64,000 bases of DNA from positions 1-64,000 of the forward strand of contig JAPMXV010000043.1 in NCBI GenBank assembly GCA_026936335.1, given 5' to 3'. Numbering within the stretch: position 1 is the stretch's first letter; the number at the start of each line of letters is the position of its first letter. A program made the position numbers and the translations under genes. Positions 44,148 to 55,428 of this stretch are shown here, in pieces. Source of the stretch: Mantamonas sphyraenae. Taxonomy: Eukaryota; CRuMs; Mantamonadidae. The notes under the pieces are model-generated. The model was given only the letters and a program-made list of their open reading frames with translations, was not told where the DNA came from and did not search any database.

Positions 44148-47100
44148 ATGGACGTGCAGGACACACGCAGCGCCGACGTGGACATCATGGACCAGGACGA
44201 GGCAAACGCCTCGTCCCCTACCACCACACGCCGCCGTAGTTCGCGCCAGCGACGTAGTCTCGTACCCGAGGCATCGCTCAAACGTCGCGTACGTCTGCCG
44301 CCCAGCTTTCTCCGCCCAGGCTCCACAAGCCTCCCTCACACACATCTCCATACGCACACACACATCCGTAGCTCGAAGACAGCGAAGAGGAGGACGAAGA
44401 GGACGAGTACGAAGACGACGCGGCCCGCGCAAGCAGCGACAGCGACGACGACAATGATCAGGAACACGCACACACGCCCAAACGAAGCCGCAAGCAGCCC
44501 AGCCGTGCACGTGCAGCCCGCTCCACCGCTTCCTCCGCTTCCTCCTCCTCCGCTGCCTCCGCCTTGGACACAGACGATGCCCTCGATGACATCGAGGAAG
44601 ACGAGGAGGCTTCCCTTTTCTGTACGTCAGGAATCTTGGCCACCCCGCGCCAAAAAAAAATGGCGCGAAAACCCCGCACTCCCACTTACACGCTCACCAA
44701 CCCGTTTCCCTTTTCCCCCCCCTCCCCGCACTGTTGCCAGACGAAATCAAGCAGAAGGGAGGCAACATTGGCGAGAGTGCAAAGCTCCTTGCCGAGATGT
44801 ACTGCCAGGACAACGCCAAGTACGACGCCGTAGCAAACGTGCTCAACCTCGTCCTCAACGCGTCCGGCTGCACAGCGTACCACTTTGACGCCACCACAGC
44901 CGAGCAGCTTGCCTCGGGCAACCCCGACCTCGCCGCAGATATTCTCAACGATATCGACGACAAGTTCCCCACAGGCACCGAGGCCTACGCCCTTCAGCAA
45001 TCAACTTTTGCCTCCCGCTATGCAAAGCTCTTTCGCCAGCTCGTCGAAAGCATCCAGGGACAGGGCCAGGCTGTCGTCGCCTCCCTCTACACAGATCTCA
45101 CCAGCGCCTTCGCCGGTCTCACAGACCTCATCGGGCCCCTTCGCCACGCCGTCGCCCTCGCTGCCATGAATCTCCTCCTCGCAGGCGCCACACGCCTCCA
45201 CAAGCTCGACCGCATGGGCAAGCACGCAGACCGCCAGAGCATGGATGCTCTCCTCGACACACTGTTTGACACGTGCGTTTGTCCAACACCGTTTCCGAGT
45301 CCCACCCTCCCAACCGCCCTTCACACACACACACGCTCACTCACTCACTCACATCCCTACGCTTCGCATCTTCCCACAGCCACTTTACCGAACGCTGGAA
45401 GGACACACGCGCTGTCATCCGCAAGACGGCCATCGAAACCTTGGGCCAGATCATCACCACCGCCCCGAGCAAGTACCTCAACGATGGCTTCATGAAGTTT
45501 ATGGTGTGGTTGGCTCACGACAAGGATGCAACGGTCCGCCTCGCGTCCATCAAGGCCCTCACTACCCTGTACACCAAGCATCCCAACAAGCAAGATCTCG
45601 CCACCCTTAGTCGTCGCTTCTGGCAGCGCCTGTACGCCATGGCCCTCCACGACGTCGACGAGAACGTCAACGTCGCTGCCTATGCCCTCGTCGGGATCTG
45701 GATGGACCGAGGCATCACAGACATGGTCTACGCTTCCCTCGATGCAGACCAAGACGATCTCGCCAACGCTGCCAAGCCCATCCGCATGACCAGCGACCAG
45801 ATCAAGTACAGAACCATGGAGCACGCTCTCTGGTCGGGTCTCATGCACAAGCGTCCCTCGGTGCGCCACGCTGCAGGCAAGCTCTTCTTTGACGCCCTGC
45901 TCGCTGGCAACGCCTCTGCCATCACCGCCTCTGCTCTCCAACCCTCCTCTGCCTCCTCCTCCGCCCCATCCACTGCCTCGGACGCCGCAGAGTTTTTCAA
46001 CGACGACGCCATCGGCGCAGAGTATACCTACGACAGCCCCTCGCCCCTCGCGGCAAAGTCCCGCACGGCCACAAAGGACACCGACCACTTCCGCCGCCTG
46101 GCCACCCTCATCTCCATCCTCATCCATCCAGACTTTGAGCAGCTCAGCAACCTCGCATACATCGTCGACGCCATCTGGCTGCCCATGCGCGACTCCCTCA
46201 CCTGTTGGCCAAACCTCGTTGAGCTCATCCAAACCTCCGACAGAGACCTACTTGCTCGCTGGCCTGAAGATGACGCAGACAACGAGAGCCTCCATGTGCA
46301 AAACATCCGACTCGTTGTCGCCCACCTCCTCCTTCTGGCTGCAAAGCGATTTGTAGGCAACCCCCTCCTCATCGGCCACGGTGAATCCCTGAAGGTCAAG
46401 CAGGCGGATGCACGCAAGGCCTCCAAACAGCTCTTCAACGCCCTTGCTCCAACCCTTCCCGCCCTGCTCTCCCAGGCCGACAGCGTTATCCTTGAGAAAC
46501 TCGTCGTCCTGCCTGTGTACATGCATCTCGACAGCTACAAGCAAGGCGACCTGCTCCAGCGAACCCTCGACGCTCTCGCCGCCACACTCACCAATCACTT
46601 CCAGTCTGAACTCCTGCGCAACTGTGGCGCGACCCTCTGCCATCTCGCGTCCTCCACCGCCTGTGTCTCGTCCGTCACACACACCGTCAAGCAGGCTGCC
46701 GTCGCCATCATTGCAAACTGCAGGGAGTGGGCAGACACCCTCGAGCTGAAGCAGACCGCAGTCACCATGCACGACGAAGATGCCGCCTCCGGTCGCGCTT
46801 CTGCCACCGACGCACGCCGCCACGATCTGCTTCTTCTCGTCCAGGACGCGCGCACAAACCTCATTGCCGCCTTCAACCGCCTGCGACACCTCGCCGTCTA
46901 CTTTGACCTCGCTGCCATCACCGGCGACGCCGTCCTCGATCGGCTCGTGCTCCCCACCCTCCTCACGCAGTGCACCGCCTACCATGACGACCCACAGTCG
47001 GTCGACACACAGTTGGCCACAAACTGTGTTGTTGCAACAAAGGCCCTCCTGTTGCACGCCCTCAACGACTCGGCACGTGCAGACCAGACCCTGAGAGACA

Positions 47101-48062
47101 TGAACACAGCTCTCGAGGCATGCTGCTTCCTCGCTTCACCTCTCGACGCACAGTACGACCACCAGCGCAAGAGCCAGCTCGAGCTCCCCTGGGCAGTGTT
47201 TGAACTCCTGGCAGACGTCAGCATGGCTGCGCGCAGGCTCGATCTGCAATGTGACGCCTGGCTGGCCTCGGGAAACGTTCAGCTCCTTGACCGCTTCATT
47301 CTCACCCTCCTGGGCGCAGACACGTCGGCCAACGAGGTGTCGTACACCCTCCAGTGCCAGAAGCTGCTCTCCATTGCTGTCTACCGCATGTATTTGCAAG
47401 GCTTTGCGCCCCTCGACTCGGTCGCTTTGCTCCTGGCCATGCACCCGTGCCTTTCCAAGACCATCCAAGACACCGTCAAGGACCTGCGCACAGATCTGCG
47501 CAAGCGCAGCCCCGCACGCGAGTGGAAGCTGCTTCTCCTTGCTCTGCAGCAGGCCTACATGCACACCCAGCATGCCGACAAGGTGGCAACCACGTTTGCA
47601 AAGTCTTTTGCCGCCTTTCGCAAGACCAGCCAGCGCGACACAGACGCCCTTCACCGCATCATCACCGGTGGCATCTCATGGGTGCTTGACAACGACGACC
47701 AGACCATCTTGCATTCGCGCATCCCGTTCTGCTCGTCGGTTCTCGCCACATTGGCCGCAAAGCTCGTCAAGATCGACTCGACCCTCGCCAAGGACGCAGG
47801 CCGTCTCATCGAGCGCCTCTGTGAACCCTTGCAAATGGACGTCGGCAGCCGCCAGTACAGGCCCGTTTACGACCTCATCCGCCAACTCAGCGGCCAAACG
47901 CCGAGCCGCCATCCGACAAACACCTCCTCCTCCTCCACGACAGGTACGCCCGGCGCAAAGGCCAAGCGCAGCCTACGCCTTGGTCGCGCACGTCCAGGTA
48001 GCTCAGGCAAGAGGAGGTCCTCTCGGAAGCGCGTCAGCCAGCTGCCGATGCTTGCCGGGTGA
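44148..48062 (+). CDS. SCC3: Cohesin subunit SCC3/STAG
   Basis: Four exons: 44148-44288, 44372-44621, 44741-45272 and 45380-48062. Donors are GTACGT, GTACGT and GTGCGT, and phases agree at every join. The product is 1201 residues. An N-terminal Arg-rich and then Asp/Glu-rich disordered tail precedes the STAG HEAT solenoid. The most diagnostic part spans the last join: HFTERWKDTRAVIRKTAIET, then YLNDGFMKFMVWLAHDKDAT and VRLASIKALTTLY. This matches the stromalin conserved domain with its RD..IR and YLKYxGWxLxD pattern. The subunit binds SCC1 and DNA in the cohesin ring. The C-terminus is basic (AKRSLRLGRARPGSSGKRRS). It lies 80 bp downstream of FANCI on the same strand. Confidence 0.93.
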
Positions 48063-48211
48063 AAAGAGATGGACCAACAACAAAGCCATTGATTCCGTCT
48101 TTTGATAGGTGAAACTCCGCACGTACCGGCTGTTTGTCGAGCGCAGCGTTCTGTGTGCCGACAAGGCCAGCGCCGAAATCAATCTACCCCCTCCCACTTG
48201 GCTTGCATCCG

Positions 48212-49319
48212 TCACTCTCCTTTCTCCTCAGCTGCCATGGGGAACTCGTCCACATATTCTACTGTCGGCACGTCTGCAAAGTAGTCCATGATGCGCTGCT
48301 GATGCAGCGGCACCGTCAGATTCACAACGTGGTGCTCTGGGTGTGACATCACCTGCTGCGGCCGGTATGAGGCAAAGAGGTCCGCCAGTGTGCGCTTCGA
48401 CGAACTCTCTAGACCACCAAGGTACTCCAGGGTATAGTAGGTGAAGCGGTCGATGACTGCCACTCCCATGTTGGCGTCCGAGTGATGCTGTGCGTCGTGC
48501 AGCCCCTTGGTCAGTCAGTCTATGTACCCACGACGCCTCACACGCTGCCACTATGGCTGCACCTACCGAGTATGAGTTCTCGCCAAGCTTGCTGCTCCCG
48601 ATGGCCACTATGTTGGGCGATTTGAAGCGCTTGTGCAGCGTGGCGGCCTGGCAGGTGTCGGCAATGAACAGCACCCGGTTGTACCGTCCCGCACGATACA
48701 TCTGCTCAAACGCATCCGCCAAGTCGTAGCTACTCACTTCCTCTGCGTCTTGGAACTTGAGAAATTCGTCGCCGCCATGACCTGTTAGGTAGACAAGCAC
48801 GTTGGACGAAGCGTCACTGCGCAACCGCTTGCTGGACGGCACCGAGGCATCGTGGCGGCCCGTGAGCAGACGTAGAAAGTTTTCCACAGTCACTTCGTAG
48901 CCTCTGTAGTCCACCTGTACATTGTGGCCGTACAGATTGGCGTTGTCGGTGCGAACCGAGGCCGGGAACGGATTGCGCGCGTTACACGGCATATCGTCCG
49001 CCAACATCAGGATGATGCGGTCATCCGGAATGCCCAGCCGTTTCACCGAGTGGTAAAAGGATAGAGCGTTTGCCACGTGTCTGTAGTTGAACCAAAACCT
49101 GCTTGTGCACACAATCACCGCCCAGTTGGAGGCATGGCCACGTCCACGTCCAACCTGCGCATGTGCCTGAGTGCCCGCCACACACACGACAGCAACCAGC
49201 ACCCACAGCACCCACAGCACCGTCCAGCTGGGCCTCCGCGCTCCCACGCCTGCAAAACCCCTCCGTCCCTTTGCCCTTTCACTGCCTCGTTTCAACACCG
49301 TGCACAACTTTGGTTCCAA
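48212..49319 (-). CDS. PIGK: GPI transamidase catalytic subunit PIGK/GPI8
   Basis: Two exons, 49319-48567 and 48487-48212 (GTAGGT donor, CGCACAG acceptor, phase 0); 342 residues. This C13-family cysteine protease cleaves the GPI attachment signal and transfers the anchor in the ER. A signal/anchor ([15 protein letters not shown]) precedes the mature start [20 protein letters not shown]. Catalytic residues are His in [14 protein letters not shown] and Cys in [12 protein letters not shown]. The usual context [15 protein letters not shown] is also present. Exon 2 gives [20 protein letters not shown]. The protein ends soon after [15 protein letters not shown], without the C-terminal membrane helix of the animal and yeast enzymes. 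Trypanosome GPI8 also lacks it. The first 62 codons lie inside the inverted repeat and are copied at 56965. Confidence 0.95.
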
Positions 49320-49970
49320 ACGAGCTAAACATCAAACTACATTGTCTTTACTCCTTTCACATCCTTCCCCCACTCCCTTTCCAACCTCCACACACCCTGC
49401 CCACTCTCCCAACAACCCTCTTCTCCCTCTGTGCCCGCGCGTCTGCATGTTGACATGCAGAAAATCGCACTCGTTTTTTGGCGCGCACTTTCCGCCCAGC
49501 ACTTTCCCCGGCCCCCACACACTCCACACACTCCCATCGCTCTTTGTCTTTGGTTTGTTGCATGTCTCACACGGAGGCGATGCTTGTTTTGTGGAAAAAA
49601 AGATGCGGTGCACCGCAGAACCTGGTGGTTAGTGCAGACCAGGGCAGTGCGACAACCGCGCGCGCTAGCAAGCTAGCGGAGTGCGAGGTTGTGTCCGCGA
49701 GAGAAATTATAATGATCATATCGAGGGCCGTAGCCCTCGGAATGTTGATCAAAACATTCAGAACAGATACTACACTTGATCTAAGCCAGAGGCCAGAGAA
49801 GCTGGTTGCATCGGCGCAGCGGGAGCGCACGGCATTTGAAGGGCACCGGAAGGCGGAAAGTGCGCACATGCAGCCTTTGGGGTGTGGGGCTTATGGAAGG
49901 GTGTTGGAACGGAGGAGGGCAGTGCAAGGAAGAGCCGAACGGGGGCTTGGTGGGAAAGAGGGGGTGCCGC
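49132..49970 (-). repeat. Inverted repeat, left copy (839 bp)
   Basis: This segment is the reverse complement of 56315-57152 with only a handful of differences: one G-run length change and a few substitutions, such as GTGTGTGGCG against GTGTGCGGCG. It holds the 5' part of PIGK, its upstream region and a complete U2 snRNA gene. Similarity stops abruptly at both ends, at GTGGCCATGC on the PIGK side and GGGTGCCGC on the MCRS1 side. PIGK is intact only here, so this is the likely source copy. Confidence 0.95.
49607..49807 (-). ncRNA. U2: U2 spliceosomal snRNA, copy 1
   Basis: Read on the minus strand, about 200 nt. The 5' part is GCTTCTCTGGCCTCTGGCTT followed by AGATCAAGTGTAGTATCTGTTCT written here in two pieces: AGATCAAGTG and TAGTATCTGTTCT. 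This matches the universally conserved U2 5' domain, including the GTAGTA branch-point-pairing element. Stem-loop IIa (GAATGTT/AACATTC) and IIb (CGAGGGC/GCCCTCG) follow, then an Sm-site-like ATAATTTCT, a GC-rich hairpin, stem IV (CTGGT...ACCAG) and the conserved 3' end GGTGCACC. A T7 run lies 6 bp downstream. The exact 5' end is estimated. Confidence 0.95.
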
Positions 49971-50021
49971 GCCATGGGTTGCACAGGAATCGGCGAGGAA
50001 AGCGTGTGTGTGCTGTCCTCC

Positions 50022-51599
50022 ATGGAATCCAACAACAATGAGAGCCTGCGCCCTGCTGCCAAGAGGAAGCTGGAACAGGTCGTCGAAGACAACGACGACG
50101 TGAACGTGGAGCTGGACGGGCAGGAAGAGCGCAAGCGACAACGCATCGAGCCCGTTCTAGCCACAGCCGACGCGGAGCAGGCCGCAGAGACATACCTGGG
50201 TAAGTGAGACTCATTGACATCGGCGACGACACCGTTACGAGTGGCTGACCAGTTGCTGGCCCCGACACAGAGCGCATCCTCTACGACGGCCACACAGAGC
50301 CACGCAGCTGGCACCTGTGGACAAAGGAAGACGACCAGAAACTTATTGGTGAGTGTGGCAGTGGATGCTACTATGTGAGAGGGGTGGACAACCAAAGACA
50401 CTCACACGCACACGCACACACGCACACACACACACGCAGACAACGTGCTCGCAGTTGCCGATCTTGCCCTTGTGCACAAGCGCGTCCGCTTCTCCTACCC
50501 ATTCTCCATCCAAGACATCGAACTGCGCTGGTTCCACCATCTGTACGAACAAGTGGATCTAGGAGGAGACGACGCAAGGCAACGGCGGCGGCAAGGAACA
50601 CCCGCAGTCGTCGAACAAACAGCAAACGGCGTGCCTGTGCCCGCAGCTCCAAAGAGCGGCGAGTTTTACGCCCTGCAAACGCACATGCAACCAGGCATGG
50701 AAGTGCCCTGGAATGAGAGGGAGCTCCAGGTGCTTCCGTTGATGAAAGAAGCCCTGCGAAACGCAAGCGAGGGCACCCAAAAGGAAGCCCTCTACACCGT
50801 GTGGGCCACACACAGGACAGCAATGCACCCTATGCGCTCGCTTGACGACTACCTGCGAGCATGTACAAAGGACGAGGAGGAGAATGGCGCCGCAAGTGCC
50901 GGTGACTTGCCAGACACGCAGCATGACTCGACCCAGCAGGCTGTGGACACGGAACTCAGCGACGCCGTGAACAACCACCGCCGAGGTGAGGGCAGGAAAC
51001 CATCACGCAGCATCAACTTTAGCTCCACCATGTGGGCCAACTACCAGCGAGGACAGGCATACGAGCAGATTCTCGAAATCGAGGAACAACGCGACACGTG
51101 GCCATCCAACGTCATTGCACGGCTGTACGGTTCTCGCGTCGTGCACAACATGACCTCCAAGGAGATTGTGCTCGGACGTCCCAACAAGAAGGCCCCCGTG
51201 GATGTCGATTTGACTGCAGAGTGCACATCGTCCTCGGCATCACGTAGCATCTCTCGCATCCAGGCCCTCATTACCCTCAAGTTTGACGGGTGCTTTTACA
51301 TCAGCAATATTGGCGTGGCGTCTTTGTTTGTCAACGGCGTGGCTTGCTCCTGCGGCGAGATGCTTATTCTCCCGCACGGCTGTGCCATCGAGATTGCTGG
51401 CACCGTGCTCACATTCCAGATGAACCGCTACGTCATGGACCAAATATGGTCCAACGTCAACACACGCATGCTCAAGTTGGACGACGAGCTCGCACAGATT
51501 GCAGGGGGTGAAGCCCAGCCCGCTTCAATGGCCGAGCAAGAACCGGAACGGGAACCTGTGCCGACGCCAACCACTGAACCATCTGTTGCAGAGACTTGA
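50022..51599 (+). CDS. MCRS1: MCRS1 (microspherule protein 1) homologue with FHA domain
   Basis: Three exons: 50022-50199, 50271-50348 and 50440-51599. Donors are GTAAGT and GTGAGT, acceptors CGACACAG and CACACGCAG, and phases agree; 471 residues. The N-terminal domain reads WHLWTKEDDQKLIG, then DLALVHKRVRFSYPFSIQDI and ELRWFHHLYE. This is the MCRS_N pattern (a SANT-like DD...L..AV...DL..VH.GVKFS arrangement). The C-terminus is an FHA domain: VHNMTSKEIVLGRPNKK with the GR, then SRSISRIQALITLKFDGCFY, and LFVNGV. Two basic clusters (AAKRKLE, ERKRQR) are likely nuclear signals. In animals MCRS1 belongs to INO80 and NSL chromatin complexes and to nucleoli and spindle microtubules. Which of these roles applies here is unknown. 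Confidence 0.9.
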
Positions 51600-51713
51600 C
51601 TCCGGGCAACCGAGTTTGCACAACCGTGGCCTCCTTTGCACTTTGTGTGTGTGGGTGCTGCAACACATGACGCAAGGATTGAAAGCAATGTTCAATTTCA
51701 TTTCCCGCACCTT

Positions 51714-52967
51714 TCATCGTGACCGTGCCAAATCCAAGTCACATTGCACTTGGACGGTGCCTGCGTCGGATCCACAGGCTACCAAGTTGATGTCTGGATG
51801 GTTGTCCAGACAGTTGAGAGCCAGATAGTTGTCGACAACCTTGTCCAAGGCCTGGTCGCTCTTGCTGCTCCATTGCATGAGCTTTCCGTCTTCTCCACAG
51901 CTTAGCACATTGTCTGGACGGAACGGATGGAATTGCACCTGCCACACACTGCCCGAGTGGCCAGAGATGGTACGTACGGGTGGCTGCAGCTTGCGCACAT
52001 CCCAGAAGCTCACTGTGCCGTTCTCATCTCCGGTCACCAACATGTCCGACTGCCCTGGATGGCACGACACACTATGCATGGCTGCTGCTGCGCCGTCGTC
52101 ACTGCTCACAATCATCGGGGCCTCTTCACTGCGGACGTCAAACACCTTCAGCAAACCACCCGAGCTCACCGTCGCAAAGCAGTTCTGTCCCAGCAGCTGC
52201 ACACCGTTGATGCTCGTTCCGTCGGCAAACTCTGCACATGACGATGTGTGTGTGTTTGCGAGAGAGAGGTGTCCGTGTGTGTCCGTGTGTGAGCTGTCCT
52301 GTCCTACGTTTCCTGTGTGCCTGGCGCGCATTCTTCCAAAAGCCGCTCCCGCGCACTTACCATACGAGCGCACAGGCTCATCTGCACTCTGTTCGAGCAA
52401 ATGCACACGCCCATCTTGCCCTGCGCTAATCAGACGCCCTGTGTCCACGTCCACATCCAACACTACGCGGCCTTTGTCGTGAAGATCAGCCCACACCCGC
52501 TCCAGACACTCTTCGTACTCCACTGCACATGCATTGGACACCAGATTGAGATCTTCTTCTCCAAACCCCGACCCAAACTTGCTGCTACTACCGCTGCTGC
52601 TGCTGCTGTTTGATAGGCCCTCTTGGCTGCCCAGGCCGGGCCAAGAGGTTGCGTCCAAGTCCAGCAAGCACACTGCCCCCGAGTACGTGGCACACGCGAT
52701 ACGTGCATGCATCTCCTGTAGAGGCACAAACGACTTCACCGTCGTCAGCCGTGGCACCCCCAGCACACTGCACTCGTGATGCAGATCCAGCAGCGCTTCC
52801 GACATCATGGGAATCGTCTGCGACCACAGGGACAACCCAGCCCCCTGGTTGTCGTCGCAGGCCACAGCAAGCACCGTGGAATCTACCCCGGCGCCACCAA
52901 AGGTCGTCCATGACAGACTTTGCACCGGCTGATTCACAAATGCGTTTGTGGGTGCGTCGCGTTGCAT
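51714..52967 (-). CDS. WD40 nucleoporin, NUP43-like
   Basis: Two exons, 52967-52361 and 52231-51714 (GTAAGT donor, CATGTGCAG acceptor, phase 1). The product is about 374 residues forming one seven-bladed propeller. Exon 2 has the clearest blades: MHSVSCHPGQSDMLVTGDEN then GTVSFWDVRKL, SGSVWQVQFHPFRPDNVLSC then GEDGKLMQWS, and the end YLALNCLDNHPDINLVACGS. The final blade pattern, in which a short loop leads to a NxLD...LVCGxD-like strand, resembles NUP43, a component of the Y-shaped nuclear-pore scaffold. Exon 1 has a Ser/Gly-rich insertion. WD40 families are easily confused, so the NUP43 name is tentative while the propeller is sure. Its start codon lies 7 bp from the stop of PIGG. Confidence 0.75.
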   Translation of the reverse strand: MQRDAPTNAFVNQPVQSLSWTTFGGAGVDSTVLAVACDDNQGAGLSLWSQTIPMMSEALLDLHHECSVLGVPRLTTVKSFVPLQEMHARIACATYSGAVCLLDLDATSWPGLGSQEGLSNSSSSSGSSSKFGSGFGEEDLNLVSNACAVEYEECLERVWADLHDKGRVVLDVDVDTGRLISAGQDGRVHLLEQSADEPVRSYGKCAGAAFGRMRARHTGNVGQDSSHTDTHGHLSLANTHTSSCAEFADGTSINGVQLLGQNCFATVSSGGLLKVFDVRSEEAPMIVSSDDGAAAAMHSVSCHPGQSDMLVTGDENGTVSFWDVRKLQPPVRTISGHSGSVWQVQFHPFRPDNVLSCGEDGKLMQWSSKSDQALDKVVDNYLALNCLDNHPDINLVACGSDAGTVQVQCDLDLARSR

Positions 52968-52974
52968 TTGCGTT

Positions 52975-55412
52975 TCAGCTGCCTCCCCCCGCGCTCATCC
53001 CCACCGCGACCAACACCAGTTGCACCACTCCATACACACAATCCATCACCTCGAACGCATACTTGGGCGAAAACACAGACCAGACAAACAGGTGGTGGCG
53101 CATGGCCGTGAGAACAACCGAAAAGCCGACAAGCTCGGTGGCACGCTGCAGCAGCGTCCATCCAAGCCATGCGGCCTTGGATGGTGGTCCAGGAAGGATG
53201 CTCACCACAGCAACATCCATCAGCAGGCGTCCACAATACGTGGTGATAAATAACAGCACAGACGAAGGCAGCCAGTGGTAGCTTGTCATACCCACGTACG
53301 CTGCGCTCACATCCACACTCGAGATGGCGTTGGACAATCCCGTGCTGAACATGCCACTTTTACCCAGGGCCAGCCCCACCATGGCCAACCACGGCAAGGC
53401 ACGGCCAGGGCCCTTCGCCACCCTTGCTGCGCCTACACCACGCACAAGCTGTGCCAATAGAAGCTGTACAAGCACCAAGGCATGGTTGTGTTGCCGTTGC
53501 AGAAGCATACCGAGCTGTGCCAGTCCAAGCAGCACTCCCTGCCCGCCACCTGTCGCCCAACCAGCTGCCACAATCGACACCATTGCTCCCCGAGCCACCT
53601 GCCATTTGCGATTCTCACCATGCACCCACACAAGCAGCAACGCCGCTGAGTGCAGGCCAATGCCAATGCATGTGCGCACCAGCGATCTCCTACCTTGGCC
53701 GCGTAGAGAAAGCAGCACCACTCCGCACACGAGCAGCATGCCCACGCACGCCACTGTGCTCTGTGTAACCATCCACTCTGGGTGTGCAACCAGCCACTTG
53801 GCCACATCGCTTTGATGGCGCCATTTGTCCCCGGTGGCATTCCAAGCGCGTAGAACACGCACCAACGGCAGCCCCACCGCCCAGCGCAAGTCCTCAAACA
53901 CTGCACGCAGCAATAGAAGCAATGATGCTCCTCCGTACCACACTTGGTGTTCCTCTTCCACCAGCGAGCTCGCTGCAAGGGTTGCCGCATGGACGATTAC
54001 TGCCACACGGGCAACCCACCATCCGCGTCGCTCGCCATCCGCTGTGTCTCCTGTTTGTCCCACATGCAACACCCATATGGCCATCAATAGCACAACTTGC
54101 ACACCAAGAACTGCCATCAGCGTTTGCAGATCTACGTGGGCGTATTCGGCACGGAACGCCCCCTGTGCCTCGTGCAGCAGGGCCACATCCATGTCTTCAC
54201 CCGACTGTACAGCAGAAACCAACCTATCAAGCATATCTCGAGGTAACTGCGTCGCCACATTTGCCAAATCGACGAACTGCAGTGCGTTCAAACGCAGCGC
54301 CGTCTGCCGCATTCCCGGCGGAAGCATGGAGGGCACCACAACCCCCAGCGAGTTGCGAGGGATGGGCAAACCTTGCAGCAGAGCCAATGTAGGTACCAGA
54401 TCTATCTGAGCAATGCCCTGAGCATGTACGTTGACCTCTTCACTCTTGAGCCACTCCGCCTCGCTGGCCATCACCACCGTAGCCATTGTCTCTGCCTGGC
54501 TGGATCCACCGTGTTCCCCGCGTCTGTCATTCCGTGGTCCGACAACAGAAGCAGCAAAGGCGTCGCGGCAGTGTGCTGAGAAACGCTGTCCTCTGCGTCG
54601 GCTTTCGCGTGCACGCCCGTGTGCACGTATGCAAACGCATCGTCCATTTGACGCAGCTTGGCTGGCAATTGAGACGCATGGGAGCCGTATGTGTGACCCA
54701 GATGGTCCACGCCCAGGTAATGCAGCACCATCCAGTCCCATTCGCTGCAGCGTTCCAGTTCGGGCTGCAGGTGTCGCGACACGTTGTGGTCCACCTGTGT
54801 GTAGTCCCACACGTAGAAGCTAGCGGTGCCATCGGAGCGCACAAACGAGTCTGGGAACAAGCGAAGCCAGGTGTCATCGCCAAACATGATCAGCCGCCGT
54901 CCAGCTGCCCTCGCCTGAGTCACCAGGTTGTCTGTGCGCATTGCCATCGAGTTGAAATTCATGAGGACGTCCACGAACGAAGGCACCACCCCGCTTACAA
55001 GTGCCTTGACGCGTGGTAGGGTCACTGTTGGCGCCTGAGCCTTGGCAACAAAGCCTCGAGCTCGCCCCTGGGCCAAAAGCGACTGCACAAACGGCATGGC
55101 TCGGCCATGGTGTACCTCTGCGTCACAATGCATACTTGGCACACCTGTGCCTTGCAACTGGTCCGCGTTGAACACCGAGTCTGCACGCAGAGCGTCCACA
55201 AGCATCAACACCGTGCGACTGACCGGCGGCGACGTCTCCACCGCCTCCAACGACACCTGCGCCTGCAAATCGGCCACCAGTCCACGTGTGTGTCCCCATG
55301 TATTCGCAGACGTGTGCTGTGGAAGCATGGGGAAGAACGCACGCACAAACAGAGGCAGCGTGCACACCAGCGCCAGCGACAACGTCGCCAACCATAGTGC
55401 ACGCCACTCCAT
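52975..55412 (-). CDS. PIGG: GPI ethanolamine phosphate transferase 2, PIGG/GPI7 type (one apparent frameshift)
   Basis: PIGG/GPI7 adds ethanolamine phosphate to the second mannose of the GPI anchor in the ER. An N-terminal membrane anchor (LWLATLSLALVCTLPLFV) is followed by the alkaline-phosphatase-like domain: LMLVDALRADSVF (metal Asp), PTVTLPRVKALVSG (nucleophile Thr), IMFGDDTWLRLFPDSFV, ASFYVWDYTQVDHNVSRHL, WMVLHYLGVDHLGHTYG and LSDHGMTDAG. The next residues (EHGGSSQAETM, then IAQIDLVPTLALLQGLPIPR) lie in another frame. The switch is at a GGGG run (54516-54519), where one more G would restore GEHGGSS. About ten membrane segments follow. Block order fits PIGG better than PIGO or PIGN. The conserved sequence on both sides argues for a sequencing indel. 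Confidence 0.92.
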
Positions 55413-55428
55413 TTTTTGTGTGACGGCC

